Shown here piece by piece: positions 7,427 to 16,014 of a DNA stretch of 54,498 nt. The stretch lies in contig JANQFF010000268.1 of assembly GCA_028277965.1 (NCBI GenBank), forward strand, positions 1 to 54,498, given 5' to 3'. Made by a program: the position numbers and the translations under genes. Source of the DNA: Pseudomonadales bacterium. Lineage in GTDB: Bacteria > Pseudomonadota > Gammaproteobacteria > Pseudomonadales > Azotimanducaceae. Positions within the stretch are counted from its first letter, which is position 1, and every line of letters begins with the position of its first letter. The notes below the pieces were generated by a model, which ran no database searches, was not told the origin of the DNA, and was given only the letters and a program-made list of their open reading frames with translations.

Positions 7427-9742
7427 TTATCCGAAAAGATCAATCTGCCGGTCGTCGCCAATCACCTGGCTGAACTTCAGACCAAGTGCCTCGAGCACCG
7501 GTTCCGCCACGGGCCGCACCTGGCGGTCGACGTAGTGTTCAATGTCGATCGGGTGTTTCAACTCGTCCGCAAGCTCCGGTCCCTGCTGCGTGACGATGTA
7601 CGAGACAATCCTGGGGGGTGGTGCTGAAGACTTTTTGACGGCCTGGACATGCGGCGGCACATTGGTTGTGTACGATGAGACCGCTTTGCGCAGACCTTTT
7701 CGATATACAAGCTGATCGTCCAGCTCACCGGCACGTAGCCGCGCAACTGTCTGATCGAGGTACGACGCGACCTCCTCACCTTTGAACAGGCGATCGAACA
7801 GATTCCTCTGCACCTCCTTTGCAAGATCCGTCCAGTCCCGCCGGACCACTTCCATGCCCACGAACTCGACCTCCTCAGAACCGTACCTGACCCCGGCGTA
7901 ACGTTTCCTGGCACCCTGGGATCCACCCCTGACCCGGGCCAGGAAGAGTTTCTCGTACATCTTTTCAAACTCGAGCTCCAGGCGGCTGTCCACCCCGGCT
8001 GTCTCCATGATGTGATCGGTCAGCGCCGCGTTGAATTCCTCCACGAGGCCTTCGGCGATACGCTCAGCTTCCGCCGCATCATCCATGCCAGAGGCGACAA
8101 ACACCGAGTCCGTATCACCGTAGAGGACCTTAAAACCGGCCTCCTGAAACCAGTCCCGACTCCACCCAAGCAGATAACGCCCCTGGCTGGTTATCGCGTT
8201 TGCGATAACCGGGTTGTAGAACCGGCATGCAGGTGTTCCGAGCACACCGTAGAAGGAGTTCATGAGTATCTTGATCGCCTGCGATGCGACGTTGTCCCCC
8301 CGGTGTTTGGCTTCAGCCCGCTGCGGAAAGAGGGCATCCAGCATGTCCGGAAGAATGCCACGCTCACGGCTGAACGCGGTTCCGTCATACGTCTTTATCA
8401 CATCCTCCCGGCCCAGGGCGTGCTGATAGCCCAGAGGGTCGATGTTGAACGTGCGGATGATGCTCGGGTAGAGGCTTTTGAAATCACACACCCAGACGTT
8501 GCCGTGAATACCCACGGTCGGCTCAAACACCGCTCCGCCACCCTGCGCAACCGAAGCCCGCCCGGAGCTTCTGACTGTGGGCGCGGCTATGCCTTGCTTG
8601 TGAAGGGCGCTCAGGTACAGGAAATCGAAAGACGCGATGCTCGCGGCGACACGGTCTGGTGGCATGCCGGTCAGACGCGACCGCGCAAACGCCAGATCAA
8701 CAACATCGAGCTCATCCAGAATGTCCACAACAAGCCGCGCATCCGTGCGTGCGTACATCGCAAAAGCGTCGAGATCATGGTGATACGTGTCCATGATCTC
8801 GGCCACCTTATCCCGGCCTTCGCCACCCAGCGTTTTCCCTTCTCCTAGCACCGATCGTGCAACGCCATCCAGTGAGAAGTCGTCCATGCGTATAAACGCG
8901 CCGCGTATGAGGTCCATGCCATCCAGGACAAGTCTTCCGGGGATGTTGGCGCTGCCGCTTCCGAAATAGCCTTCAGCCTGCCTGATCCTCATTGCGCCTG
9001 CTTCCCGACCCAGCGAAAAATCGATTTTCAGACGATCGGCGATCTTTTTCAGAACCGTCAGATCAAAGTCGATGACATTCCAGCCGGTGAGCACATCGAC
9101 ATCGAGCCTGCTGACAACTTCACAGAAGTGTTTGATGGCCTGCGCCTCATCAGCAACACCCACCGCGTGCTCCGGCATCTTTCTGGCGCGGGGATCGACG
9201 ACAACCACCTCATCAACGCCTTCTCCGTACATGGCGATCGCCAGCAGCTGTTCTGCGTCGGCTGTTGTTTCTATGTCAAACGACAGCAACCTTGGCTGGA
9301 TGAAGACGTCCGCCGGACGCGTTTCGGGGTCGATAAACTCCAGCGTCGTCCCGTTGCCGCTGCGCGCTTCTCCCTCGATTTCGATTCCGCCACGGATATC
9401 CCTGTCAATGAGGTAACGCATGGCGTAACGCACATCCGCTTCGTACGTCCGAAAGCCCCGATCCTGCAGACCGTCCCGTACCCCGGGTGCATCACCAGGC
9501 ACTTTAACCTCGACTTTTGTCAGGGGTGCACCATCAAACCCAACGATATCTGTCTGCTGCGTGCGCGCGCTGCGAACCTGCTCACGATCCGACCGATCGA
9601 CGTAGAAGCTCGGCACTTGCCGGTAATCACGGATCACGAACGTTCGGCCGTCTTCCAGACGACCGAAGAGGTGCACCACCGGCAACCCCTGCTGGATCCG
9701 ATAGGTCGCCTGTAAAACGAATCCCCGGTAGCGTCCGCTCAT
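7427..9742 (-). CDS. polB: DNA polymerase II (family B)
   Basis: 771 residues from the ATG at 9742 (GAGGGA about 9 nt upstream); an upstream start at 9814 would lie inside the amidase gene. The N-terminal 3'-5' exonuclease carries FDIETT, LTGWNVIDFDL and YARTDARLV, with its acidic residues intact. The polymerase domain carries DFKSLYPSIIRTFN, KILMNSFYGVLGT and YGDTDSVFV, the three family B active-site motifs. Its length matches E. coli PolB (783). It is a repair and translesion polymerase, induced by the SOS response in E. coli; I did not find a LexA box in front of this copy. The gene overlaps neither neighbour. Confidence 0.95.
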   Translation of the reverse strand: MSGRYRGFVLQATYRIQQGLPVVHLFGRLEDGRTFVIRDYRQVPSFYVDRSDREQVRSARTQQTDIVGFDGAPLTKVEVKVPGDAPGVRDGLQDRGFRTYEADVRYAMRYLIDRDIRGGIEIEGEARSGNGTTLEFIDPETRPADVFIQPRLLSFDIETTADAEQLLAIAMYGEGVDEVVVVDPRARKMPEHAVGVADEAQAIKHFCEVVSRLDVDVLTGWNVIDFDLTVLKKIADRLKIDFSLGREAGAMRIRQAEGYFGSGSANIPGRLVLDGMDLIRGAFIRMDDFSLDGVARSVLGEGKTLGGEGRDKVAEIMDTYHHDLDAFAMYARTDARLVVDILDELDVVDLAFARSRLTGMPPDRVAASIASFDFLYLSALHKQGIAAPTVRSSGRASVAQGGGAVFEPTVGIHGNVWVCDFKSLYPSIIRTFNIDPLGYQHALGREDVIKTYDGTAFSRERGILPDMLDALFPQRAEAKHRGDNVASQAIKILMNSFYGVLGTPACRFYNPVIANAITSQGRYLLGWSRDWFQEAGFKVLYGDTDSVFVASGMDDAAEAERIAEGLVEEFNAALTDHIMETAGVDSRLELEFEKMYEKLFLARVRGGSQGARKRYAGVRYGSEEVEFVGMEVVRRDWTDLAKEVQRNLFDRLFKGEEVASYLDQTVARLRAGELDDQLVYRKGLRKAVSSYTTNVPPHVQAVKKSSAPPPRIVSYIVTQQGPELADELKHPIDIEHYVDRQVRPVAEPVLEALGLKFSQVIGDDRQIDLFG

Positions 9743-9767
9743 CACAGGATCCCTCTGACAATAAAGG

Positions 9768-11285
9768 TTATTCGAACCCCGTAGGCATCCGGCGCTGCGA
9801 GTGCTTCGATTCAATCGTGAGCCCCAGATTCAGGAGCTTCTGTTCCGCCCAGGACTCCGCCATCAACTCAATACCAACCGGAATCCCGTCGACAAAGCCA
9901 GCCGGTACAGAAAGCGCGGGCAGCCCGGAGTTTGCGGACAGCGGGCAGTTTGTCCCCGGCTGATCAGCTTCTCCAATTTCGACAGGGAGCCGTCTGATCG
10001 TCGGGTAAACCAGCGCATCGAGTTGATGCTCTGCCATCAGTCCAAGCAGCATTCGTCTGAGCGTTTTGCGCTGGGCAAGCGCTTCCAGATATTGCTGTTT
10101 CTGTTCTTCACCCATGGCTGCTGACGCCTGCAGCCGCGGGACGATATGTTCGTGAGCGCGTCCATCCGCAATGATGGCATCGAGGTTGGCATACCCGAGC
10201 TCAGGATTGGCCGCCACGTACGCGTTGATGTCTTCATGAAAATCGTAGGTGGCCACCATAAACCCACCCACAATCTCTTCCACTACCTCGCGCAATCCGG
10301 TTTCACCGATATCAATGATTTCCCAGCCGGAGTTTGCTGACATCGCGCTGAGCGTTTCACTAATCACGGCTGCCACCACCTCATCTTCCGGGTCCTGCAC
10401 CAGGTACTCCTGGAGAAGGCCGATCCGCGCACCCTCGATGACCTCCAGACGATCTGCATAACCGCCTACCCGCCGTCCACTGGATTCGAGGGTCTGGGCA
10501 TCCGCAGGGTCGATACCTACAGTCATGTCCAGCACCAGACTAAGGTCTTTAATCGAACGCGCCAGCGGTCCACCGATATCCTGGGTGTGGGACAACGGTA
10601 TGATCCCGCGTCTGCTGCTCAAACCCTGGGTACCACGGAGACCGACGAGATTGTTCTGGGCTGCAGGTATCCGTATGGACCCGCACGTGTCGCTCCCCAT
10701 CCCCACAACGGCGAGCCCTGCCCCAATCGCCGCACCGGTGCCGCCACTCGATCCGCCCGGATTACGCGACAGGTCATACGGGTTTCGGGTCTCTCCAAAC
10801 CCCGAGCCGACCGTGGTGATACCGTAGGCAAACTCGTGCATCGTGGTTTTGCCAAGTATGACCGCACCAGCAGATTTCAACCGTTCTACCAGATGTGCAT
10901 CCCTGTCCGGGGCAAACCCTTCGAAAAGTATGCTGCCCGCAGTCGTTGGCATGCCACGAGTTTCATAGTTGTCTTTGATCAGAACCGGTATGCCGTGTAA
11001 CGGGGACCTCGGCCCGTTATCCGACCGTTCCGCGTCGAGTAACCGCGCGTCTTCCAATGCGCCTGGATTGAGCACCTGGATGCTGTTCAGCCGTTTATCC
11101 AGGGCATCGATTCGATCGAGGTAGAACCCGGTCAGCTCTGCCGCCGACAGCTCCCCGCCGGCCATCGCCGCCTGTAGCGCTTCGATGTCCGCCTCCAACC
11201 ACGTCTGTGGCTCGCCGTTCATATCGCATCCCCCGGCAAAACAGCAAATGAAAACAAGTGCAGTGCGCAGTCTGTAAATCCCCAT
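9768..11285 (-). CDS. Amidase-signature-family lipoprotein
   Basis: 505 residues. The N-terminus is a lipoprotein signal (TALVFICCFAGGC, lipid attachment at the Cys of FAGGC). The amidase-signature domain shows the full catalytic set: Lys in PVLIKDNYETRG, the Gly/Ser-rich GGSSGGTGAAIG and the Ser of GSDTCGSIRIPA. The family hydrolyses amide bonds in small amides, fatty-acid amides or peptides; GatA lacks a lipoprotein signal, so this is not the tRNA amidotransferase subunit. Predicted place is the periplasmic face of a membrane. The substrate is unknown. A REP-type element lies just upstream. Confidence 0.9.
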   Translation of the reverse strand: MGIYRLRTALVFICCFAGGCDMNGEPQTWLEADIEALQAAMAGGELSAAELTGFYLDRIDALDKRLNSIQVLNPGALEDARLLDAERSDNGPRSPLHGIPVLIKDNYETRGMPTTAGSILFEGFAPDRDAHLVERLKSAGAVILGKTTMHEFAYGITTVGSGFGETRNPYDLSRNPGGSSGGTGAAIGAGLAVVGMGSDTCGSIRIPAAQNNLVGLRGTQGLSSRRGIIPLSHTQDIGGPLARSIKDLSLVLDMTVGIDPADAQTLESSGRRVGGYADRLEVIEGARIGLLQEYLVQDPEDEVVAAVISETLSAMSANSGWEIIDIGETGLREVVEEIVGGFMVATYDFHEDINAYVAANPELGYANLDAIIADGRAHEHIVPRLQASAAMGEEQKQQYLEALAQRKTLRRMLLGLMAEHQLDALVYPTIRRLPVEIGEADQPGTNCPLSANSGLPALSVPAGFVDGIPVGIELMAESWAEQKLLNLGLTIESKHSQRRMPTGFE

Positions 11286-11300
11286 CCCTCTATATTACGT

Positions 11301-11433
11301 AATCGCGGCTAAAGGCACGACGGATACGTCGTTCGTGGCGAGTGTGACGCGAGCCCCGTGGGTAAAAACATCGACAAGAATTCCGGCAGGGATGCCGCGA
11401 AGGGTTCATGCAGGAGCGGCTTTAGCCGCGATT
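11301..11433. repeat. REP-type pair: two palindromic units in opposite orientation
   Basis: AATCGCGGCTAAAG (11301-11314) faces a full unit at 11410-11433 (GCAGGAGCGG, then CTTTAGCCGCGATT). Between them a small hairpin ACGACG-GATA-CGTCGT sits at 11317-11332. It fills the gap between the amidase start and the end of the coiled-coil gene. Confidence 0.8.
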
Positions 11434-11440
11434 GTCTTTT

Positions 11441-12076
11441 TCAGACGGCTTTTGGTGTCGGCTTCAGCTGACGCGAGAGGACCTTCAAGGATTTATGGTG
11501 CAGTTCCCGCTCACGCTCGAGTTCCGAGATTTTTCGCTCGCTTGCGGCCACATCGGCAAGCGCTGCCTGCAGCTGGCTTTCTGCCGACCTCCAGCGGTTT
11601 TCCACTTTGCGCAACTGAGCCTCATCAGCGGCGCCATTCTGTTCAACAGCTGTGGCCAGAGCTGATCTCAGCACCTTCACTTCGTTTTTCAGTTTTGCCA
11701 GTTCCTCATCTCCCTCGATGATGCCTTCGCCTGGCAAAGCCTGGCGGTCTTCGAGAGCTTCAGCTTTTTTCTGCCACCTAACGGCATCTCGCTCGGATGA
11801 TTTCAGCTTCGTCCCTATTTCCCGCAGCTCTTCCTGGCAATCCTTCAACGCTGCTGCTTTCTGCTTGTACTGACCTTTGAGCTTATCGACCTGTTCGTCC
11901 CTGCCTCGCAACAGCGACTCGAGCCTGGGCACTTTTGAGCGAGCATCGTTGACGGCGCGAGCAGCTTCTTCTTCCTGCCGTTGCGCCTGGAGGTTTCTAT
12001 AAAGCCACCCGGCAGCCGCGCCTATGCCCATTGCCAGAACGAGATACACGAACATTTGCAGGAGCAGGTAAAACAT
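11441..12076 (-). CDS. Membrane-anchored coiled-coil protein
   Basis: 211 residues. A single hydrophobic segment at about 4-26 (LLLQMFVYLVLAMGIGAAAG) is followed by a charged, heptad-rich region that runs nearly to the end (LESLLRGRDEQVDKLKGQ, ELREIGTKLKSSERD, LRKVENRWRSAESQLQAA), so a long coiled coil is predicted. The anchor-in, coil-in-cytoplasm topology is likely from the positively charged residues after the helix. No enzyme motif is visible. Its ATG shares the A of the OmpA-family gene's TGA (TGATG at 12074-12078), so both are probably made together. Function unknown. Confidence 0.75.
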   Translation of the reverse strand: MFYLLLQMFVYLVLAMGIGAAAGWLYRNLQAQRQEEEAARAVNDARSKVPRLESLLRGRDEQVDKLKGQYKQKAAALKDCQEELREIGTKLKSSERDAVRWQKKAEALEDRQALPGEGIIEGDEELAKLKNEVKVLRSALATAVEQNGAADEAQLRKVENRWRSAESQLQAALADVAASERKISELERERELHHKSLKVLSRQLKPTPKAV

Positions 12077-12768
12077 CAGGTCTGCACTCCCGGGCTCGTT
12101 TTTGAATTCTCCCCGACCACACGGATCTCGATACGCCGGTTGAGACGCCGGCCCGTTTCATCCTGGTTTGTTGCAACAGGTTGACGCTCACCGTACCCGC
12201 GCGCCGTAATCTGCTGACTGTCCACGCCGTATCTGACGAGCTCTTTCGCAACAACTTCTGCACGCCGCTGACTGAGGCGCTCATTAATGGCCGCGTCACC
12301 ATGGGAGTCGGTGTGTCCCGCCACCTCAATGTCGATATCACACTGGCGCACGATCATCGCGAGCATCCCGAGCACCTGGAAACTCGAGTCGGTGAGATCG
12401 GACTTACCGGCCTTGAAACGGACCTGTTCTTTCGCAAGGTAATCGTTCATCTGGCGCTGGCAGGTACCGTTCTCTCCTATCACCTGCAGGCGGTTTTCAA
12501 CCGAGACGACACCAAATACCGCCCGGACCTGTTCTTCCAGTGCATTCCTGGCGGGTACATCGGGCACAGCCCCATCCAGAACAACTTTCTGACCGTGCAT
12601 CTCGACCCCGGACCAGTAGAGGTCCGCGGACTGCACGGTCTCGGCCACGCGTGCACCGATGTCATCTTCAATAGCGCCGAATTCCGTAAATACACACACG
12701 AAATACAAACAGAGCAGCGTTGCACCCGCTCCGGTGAAAATCTCGAATTCGGTAAAACGAAAGTCCAT
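12076..12768 (-). CDS. BON-OmpA-family envelope protein
   Basis: 230 residues: an N-terminal transmembrane segment (about 13-31, GAGATLLCLYFVCVFTEFG), a BON-like domain (about 36-100; MHGQKVVLDGAVPDVPARNA, VFGVVSVENRLQV) and a C-terminal OmpA-like peptidoglycan-binding domain (about 110-220; VRFKAGKSDLTDSS, VAGHTDSHGDAAINERLSQRRA, ITARGYGERQPVATN, GRRLNRRIEI). The same TM-BON-OmpA order is known from mycobacterial ArfA (Rv0899). It should be anchored in the inner membrane with BON and OmpA in the periplasm. It is coupled to the coiled-coil gene downstream. A terminator separates it from the TonB-like gene, so its own promoter must lie between about 12769 and 12855. Confidence 0.85.
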   Translation of the reverse strand: MDFRFTEFEIFTGAGATLLCLYFVCVFTEFGAIEDDIGARVAETVQSADLYWSGVEMHGQKVVLDGAVPDVPARNALEEQVRAVFGVVSVENRLQVIGENGTCQRQMNDYLAKEQVRFKAGKSDLTDSSFQVLGMLAMIVRQCDIDIEVAGHTDSHGDAAINERLSQRRAEVVAKELVRYGVDSQQITARGYGERQPVATNQDETGRRLNRRIEIRVVGENSKTSPGVQT

Positions 12769-12854
12769 TTTGCTTGAGACTTGTGGTGCCAGGACCTAAA
12801 AAATCGACATGCCATTTTCGCCGCTGGCTGTGTTCAGAAACGGGAACCGGGTCT

Positions 12855-12885
12855 CAAAAAGGCCGGCGCCCCGAAGGGCACCGGC
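12855..12885 (-). terminator. Rho-independent terminator after the TonB-like gene
   Basis: On the minus strand a GC-rich hairpin, arms GCCGGTGCCC and GGGCGCCGGC with one mismatch and a TTCG loop, is followed directly by CTTTTTG. It lies 53 nt past the TonB-like stop codon and before the OmpA-family gene. Confidence 0.85.
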
Positions 12886-12937
12886 AAGCCGCACTGACTC
12901 TCTAAACGTCCTGAATGCCCTTCTTTCTATGCTCTAA

Positions 12938-13531
12938 CTAACCCTCTAAGTCGAACAGAATTCTCTGCCGGAGCCCTGATACCGCTACCGGAAGTCCGTT
13001 CACCACCTGGGGCCTGTATTTGTACCTTTCGAGTGCATTCAACGCCGCTCGCTCGAAATAACCTTTCGGATTGGCATCGATGACGGATGGGCTGACAACC
13101 CGCCCTCTTTCATCCACCGTAAACTCGACCAGCACCCAGCCTTCTATCCCACGTTGGGCAGCCCGGTCTGGATAAACGGGCCCTGGACGCAGATACGGCA
13201 AGAGCGTTCCATCGCCGCCGCTTTGCGGACTGATGTCGGGATCGGTCGCGGGCGGGGGTGCGATACCCCAGATTCCAGTCGTCTCATGGGGATCGGGGGT
13301 CAGGCTCGGCACCGGTACGTCCGGCGGGGATTCAACCGGGGGTGGCGGTTCCGGTGGGGTCTTTTTTACAGGCTCCGGTTCGAGGATCGTTCGGACGAGA
13401 TCCACCGAAGGCGCTGATGGTGGCTCCTCGATCCTGGGCACCTGGCGATCAATTGCGCTCTGCATGATGAAAAGAAGCACAAACGTCATTGAAGCGCCGA
13501 TGACAAGGGAGCCGCTGTATCGTCTCAACAT
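12938..13531 (-). CDS. TonB-family energy-transducing protein
   Basis: 197 residues from the ATG at 13531, which has AGAGGTGG 6-7 nt upstream; longer frames to 13549 or 13597 lack such a signal and would run into the dyad at 13569-13593. A signal-anchor helix (about 8-27) is followed by a proline-rich, Pro-Glu/Pro-Lys linker (PVKKTPPEPPPPVESPP) and a C-terminal TonB domain (VYPDRAAQRGIEGWVLVEFTVD, then ERAALNALERYKYRPQ). It couples the proton motive force to TonB-dependent outer-membrane receptors, with ExbB/ExbD partners that are not in this window. It is divergent from the PQQ dehydrogenase. Confidence 0.85.
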   Translation of the reverse strand: MLRRYSGSLVIGASMTFVLLFIMQSAIDRQVPRIEEPPSAPSVDLVRTILEPEPVKKTPPEPPPPVESPPDVPVPSLTPDPHETTGIWGIAPPPATDPDISPQSGGDGTLLPYLRPGPVYPDRAAQRGIEGWVLVEFTVDERGRVVSPSVIDANPKGYFERAALNALERYKYRPQVVNGLPVAVSGLRQRILFDLEG

Positions 13532-13568
13532 GTTTCCACCTCTCCTCATGGCCCATGATTTTGTGATT

Positions 13569-13593
13569 TGAGGTCGGTAAACTTTCGACCTCA
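13569..13593. promoter_or_regulatory. Perfect 8-bp dyad (operator-like) in a divergent promoter region
   Basis: TGAGGTCG, nine spacer bases, CGACCTCA. It lies between the divergent tonB-like and PQQ-dehydrogenase genes, just upstream of a -10-like TATAAC at 13599-13604. Size and symmetry suit a dimeric regulator, but no binding factor is identified. Confidence 0.5.
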
Positions 13594-13629
13594 CCATCTA
13601 TAACGACCAATACCGGGGAGGGGGGTTAA

Positions 13630-15903
13630 ATGAAGGAACGTGAACGCTTGCGGGTGCTTCCTGTCTTGATGTTTGCGCTGTTTGCATTCGGGTGCTCTGA
13701 GAGCAGTCAAAACCAGCCGGAAACGACACAATCACCTGAGAGCGCAACAGCCGCCCAATCCTCCGCCGGAGGTTCCGATCAGGCAGCCGCTATCCAGGCG
13801 TCCACTGCAACGATCGACGGCGAACGCATCGAGGCCGGAGAATCCGGCAACTGGCTTTCGACAGGCCGGACCTACGATGAGCAACGACACAGCCCCCTCA
13901 ACCAGATCAACAAGGGCAACGTCGGGGACCTTGGCCTCGAGTGGTACTGGGACACCGGAACCCAGCGCGGTCTCGAAGCAACCCCCATTGTCGTCGATGG
14001 CGTGCTGTTTACGTCCGGGGCCTGGTCAGTGGTCTGGGCACACGATGCACGCACCGGCGAACTCCTCTGGGAGTTCGACCCACAGGTACCTCATGCCTGG
14101 GCCCGATACGCATGCTGTGACGTCGTCAACCGTGGTGTTGCCGCCTGGAAAGGCAAGATTTACGTCGGCACCATCGATGGCCGGCTGATCGCCATCGATG
14201 CCGGCACGGGTGAAAAGGTCTGGGATGTAAACACCATCCTCCCGAACCGGCCATACACAATTACCGGTGCACCACGCATCGTGAAGGACAAGGTCATCAT
14301 CGGTAACGGTGGCGCTGAATACGGCGTTCGCGGGTATATCACAGCGTACGATACAGAAACCGGTGAAGAGCAATGGCGCTTCTTTACGGTACCCGGTAAC
14401 CCTGAAGACGGTTTTGAAACGCCGGACATGGAAGAAGCCGCAGCCACGTGGCGTGGGGGCAAATGGTGGGAAGTGGGCGGTGGCGGCACCGTCTGGGACT
14501 CCATGGCGTACGACCCTGAACTCAATCAACTCTACATCGGTGTGGGCAACGGCGCCCCCTGGAACCGGTATATCCGCAGCCCCGGCGGTGGAGATAATCT
14601 CTATCTTTCGTCCATTGTCTCCATCAACCCGGATACAGGCCGCAAGGTCTGGCACTACCAGACGACACCTGGCGATACCTGGGACTACACGGCCGTGCAG
14701 CACATGATCCTCGCGGATATCGAGATCAACGGTCAGATGCGCCAGGTCATCATGCAGGCGCCGAAAAACGGTTTCTTCTACGTCCTCGACCGAACCAACG
14801 GCGATTTCATATCCGCCGAGGCTTATGTACCCGTGACCTGGGCAACACATATCGACCAGGAAACAGGACGGCCGGTTGAGAATCCCGAGGCCCACTACGC
14901 AAACGAAAAGAAGCGCATCAAGCCAGGACCTCTTGGCGGACACAACTGGCACCCGATGACCTTCCATCCCGGCACGGGGCTCGTGTATATCCCGGCGCTC
15001 GACCTGCGTTTCGACTACGCCCAGGACAACGCGTTTAAACACGATGCAGAAGCCTGGAATCTCGGTATCGATTTCCGCGAAACAGCACCGCCACCCACTG
15101 CTGAGGAGAACATCGACAACCTCCAGGCCATCAAAGGTTTCCTCGCTGCCTGGGATCCGGTCACGCAACAGGAAGTCTGGCGCGTTCAACATGCAACCGC
15201 CTGGAACGGCGGGCTTCTCTCCACAGCCGGAAACCTCATCTTCCAGGGTCGCGCAGACGGACGTTTTGCCGCGTATGCAGCGGATACCGGCGAGCTTCTC
15301 TGGGAAAGCCCAACGCACGTGGGCATCATCGCGGCGCCGGTCAGCTATTCCATCGACGGTGAACAGTACATCACCGTGGTCGCCGGTTGGGGTGGAGCCT
15401 ACGGTCTTGCCTCAGGCGCACCCCGCCACAGGGACAATGTCCTGAGTGACGGACGCATTCTCACCTACAAACTGGGTGGCGATGTGACCCTGCCGGAGCC
15501 CGAGGTAACCTACCTCGCCGTACCGGCACCCCCGGAAATGGAATACACAGACGAACAGCAGCTGAACGGTCAGGATCTTTTCCACCTGAATTGTGCCGTA
15601 TGCCATGGCCCGGGAGTCGGTACCTCAGGACCGGTTCCAAGCCTGCTTTACTCAGACGCGGAGACCCACAGCATCTGGGACGCCATCGTGCTGGGCGGCG
15701 CTTACACCGAGAAAGGTATGCCGAGCTTCAGTCACAATCTCAGCGCTTCGGACTCACAGGATATCCGGGCCTACGTCATCGAACGGGCCAAAGCTGTGAT
15801 CGCCTTCTGTGAGTCGAGCTTCAGGGAGCAGTATCCCGAGCTACTGGATAGCGCGTGTGAGGTGCCGCAGGTGGGCGCTGGTACAGCTCCTGCAGGAGGG
15901 TAA
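13630..15903 (+). CDS. PQQ-dependent quinohaemoprotein alcohol dehydrogenase (lipoprotein)
   Basis: 757 residues. GGGAGGGGGG precedes the ATG. The signal ends in a lipobox (FAFGC, Cys22). An eight-bladed PQQ propeller follows: the paired cysteines Cys162-Cys163 (RYACCDVV), repeated tryptophan-docking motifs (ITAYDTETGEEQWR, AAYAADTGELLWE) and the catalytic-base region TPGDTWDYTAV with Asp352. Two residues later is Thr354, not Asp, so it reads as the calcium type. A C-terminal cytochrome c domain follows, with CAVCHG (Cys655, Cys658, His659) and a likely axial Met697 (KGMPSF). It oxidises an alcohol in the periplasm and passes electrons to the haem. PQQ synthesis genes are not here. Confidence 0.93.
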   Translation: MKERERLRVLPVLMFALFAFGCSESSQNQPETTQSPESATAAQSSAGGSDQAAAIQASTATIDGERIEAGESGNWLSTGRTYDEQRHSPLNQINKGNVGDLGLEWYWDTGTQRGLEATPIVVDGVLFTSGAWSVVWAHDARTGELLWEFDPQVPHAWARYACCDVVNRGVAAWKGKIYVGTIDGRLIAIDAGTGEKVWDVNTILPNRPYTITGAPRIVKDKVIIGNGGAEYGVRGYITAYDTETGEEQWRFFTVPGNPEDGFETPDMEEAAATWRGGKWWEVGGGGTVWDSMAYDPELNQLYIGVGNGAPWNRYIRSPGGGDNLYLSSIVSINPDTGRKVWHYQTTPGDTWDYTAVQHMILADIEINGQMRQVIMQAPKNGFFYVLDRTNGDFISAEAYVPVTWATHIDQETGRPVENPEAHYANEKKRIKPGPLGGHNWHPMTFHPGTGLVYIPALDLRFDYAQDNAFKHDAEAWNLGIDFRETAPPPTAEENIDNLQAIKGFLAAWDPVTQQEVWRVQHATAWNGGLLSTAGNLIFQGRADGRFAAYAADTGELLWESPTHVGIIAAPVSYSIDGEQYITVVAGWGGAYGLASGAPRHRDNVLSDGRILTYKLGGDVTLPEPEVTYLAVPAPPEMEYTDEQQLNGQDLFHLNCAVCHGPGVGTSGPVPSLLYSDAETHSIWDAIVLGGAYTEKGMPSFSHNLSASDSQDIRAYVIERAKAVIAFCESSFREQYPELLDSACEVPQVGAGTAPAGG

Positions 15904-15953
15904 GGCGCACGGCGCCTTACGGGCGAGCAGCAAACCGCCTGCAAGCGGTTTGC
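15887..15953. repeat. Palindrome cluster at the end of the PQQ-dehydrogenase gene
   Basis: Three nested signals: the perfect palindrome CTCCTGCAGGAG (15887-15898) inside the last codons; TAAGGCGC-ACG-GCGCCTTA (15901-15919), which contains the stop codon; and GCAAACCGC-N6-GCGGTTTGC (15930-15953). No T-tract follows, so a rho-independent terminator is not certain. Confidence 0.7.
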
Positions 15954-16014
15954 GGTGATGCGAGCCCTGGGGGCAGGTTAACTGTAAATGTCGCGCCAGG
16001 GATGGCGAGAATAA

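Noticed and set aside
14026-15318. 430-codon open frame opposite the PQQ dehydrogenase
   Set aside because: A long antisense frame is expected from GC-rich codon use. The plus-strand gene carries complete domain motifs, and the antisense product has none.
13630-15903. Lanthanide-dependent alcohol dehydrogenase with a TonB-linked metal uptake system
   Set aside because: Thr354 is found where lanthanide-type enzymes have Asp, and the neighbouring TonB protein alone is not evidence for metal uptake.
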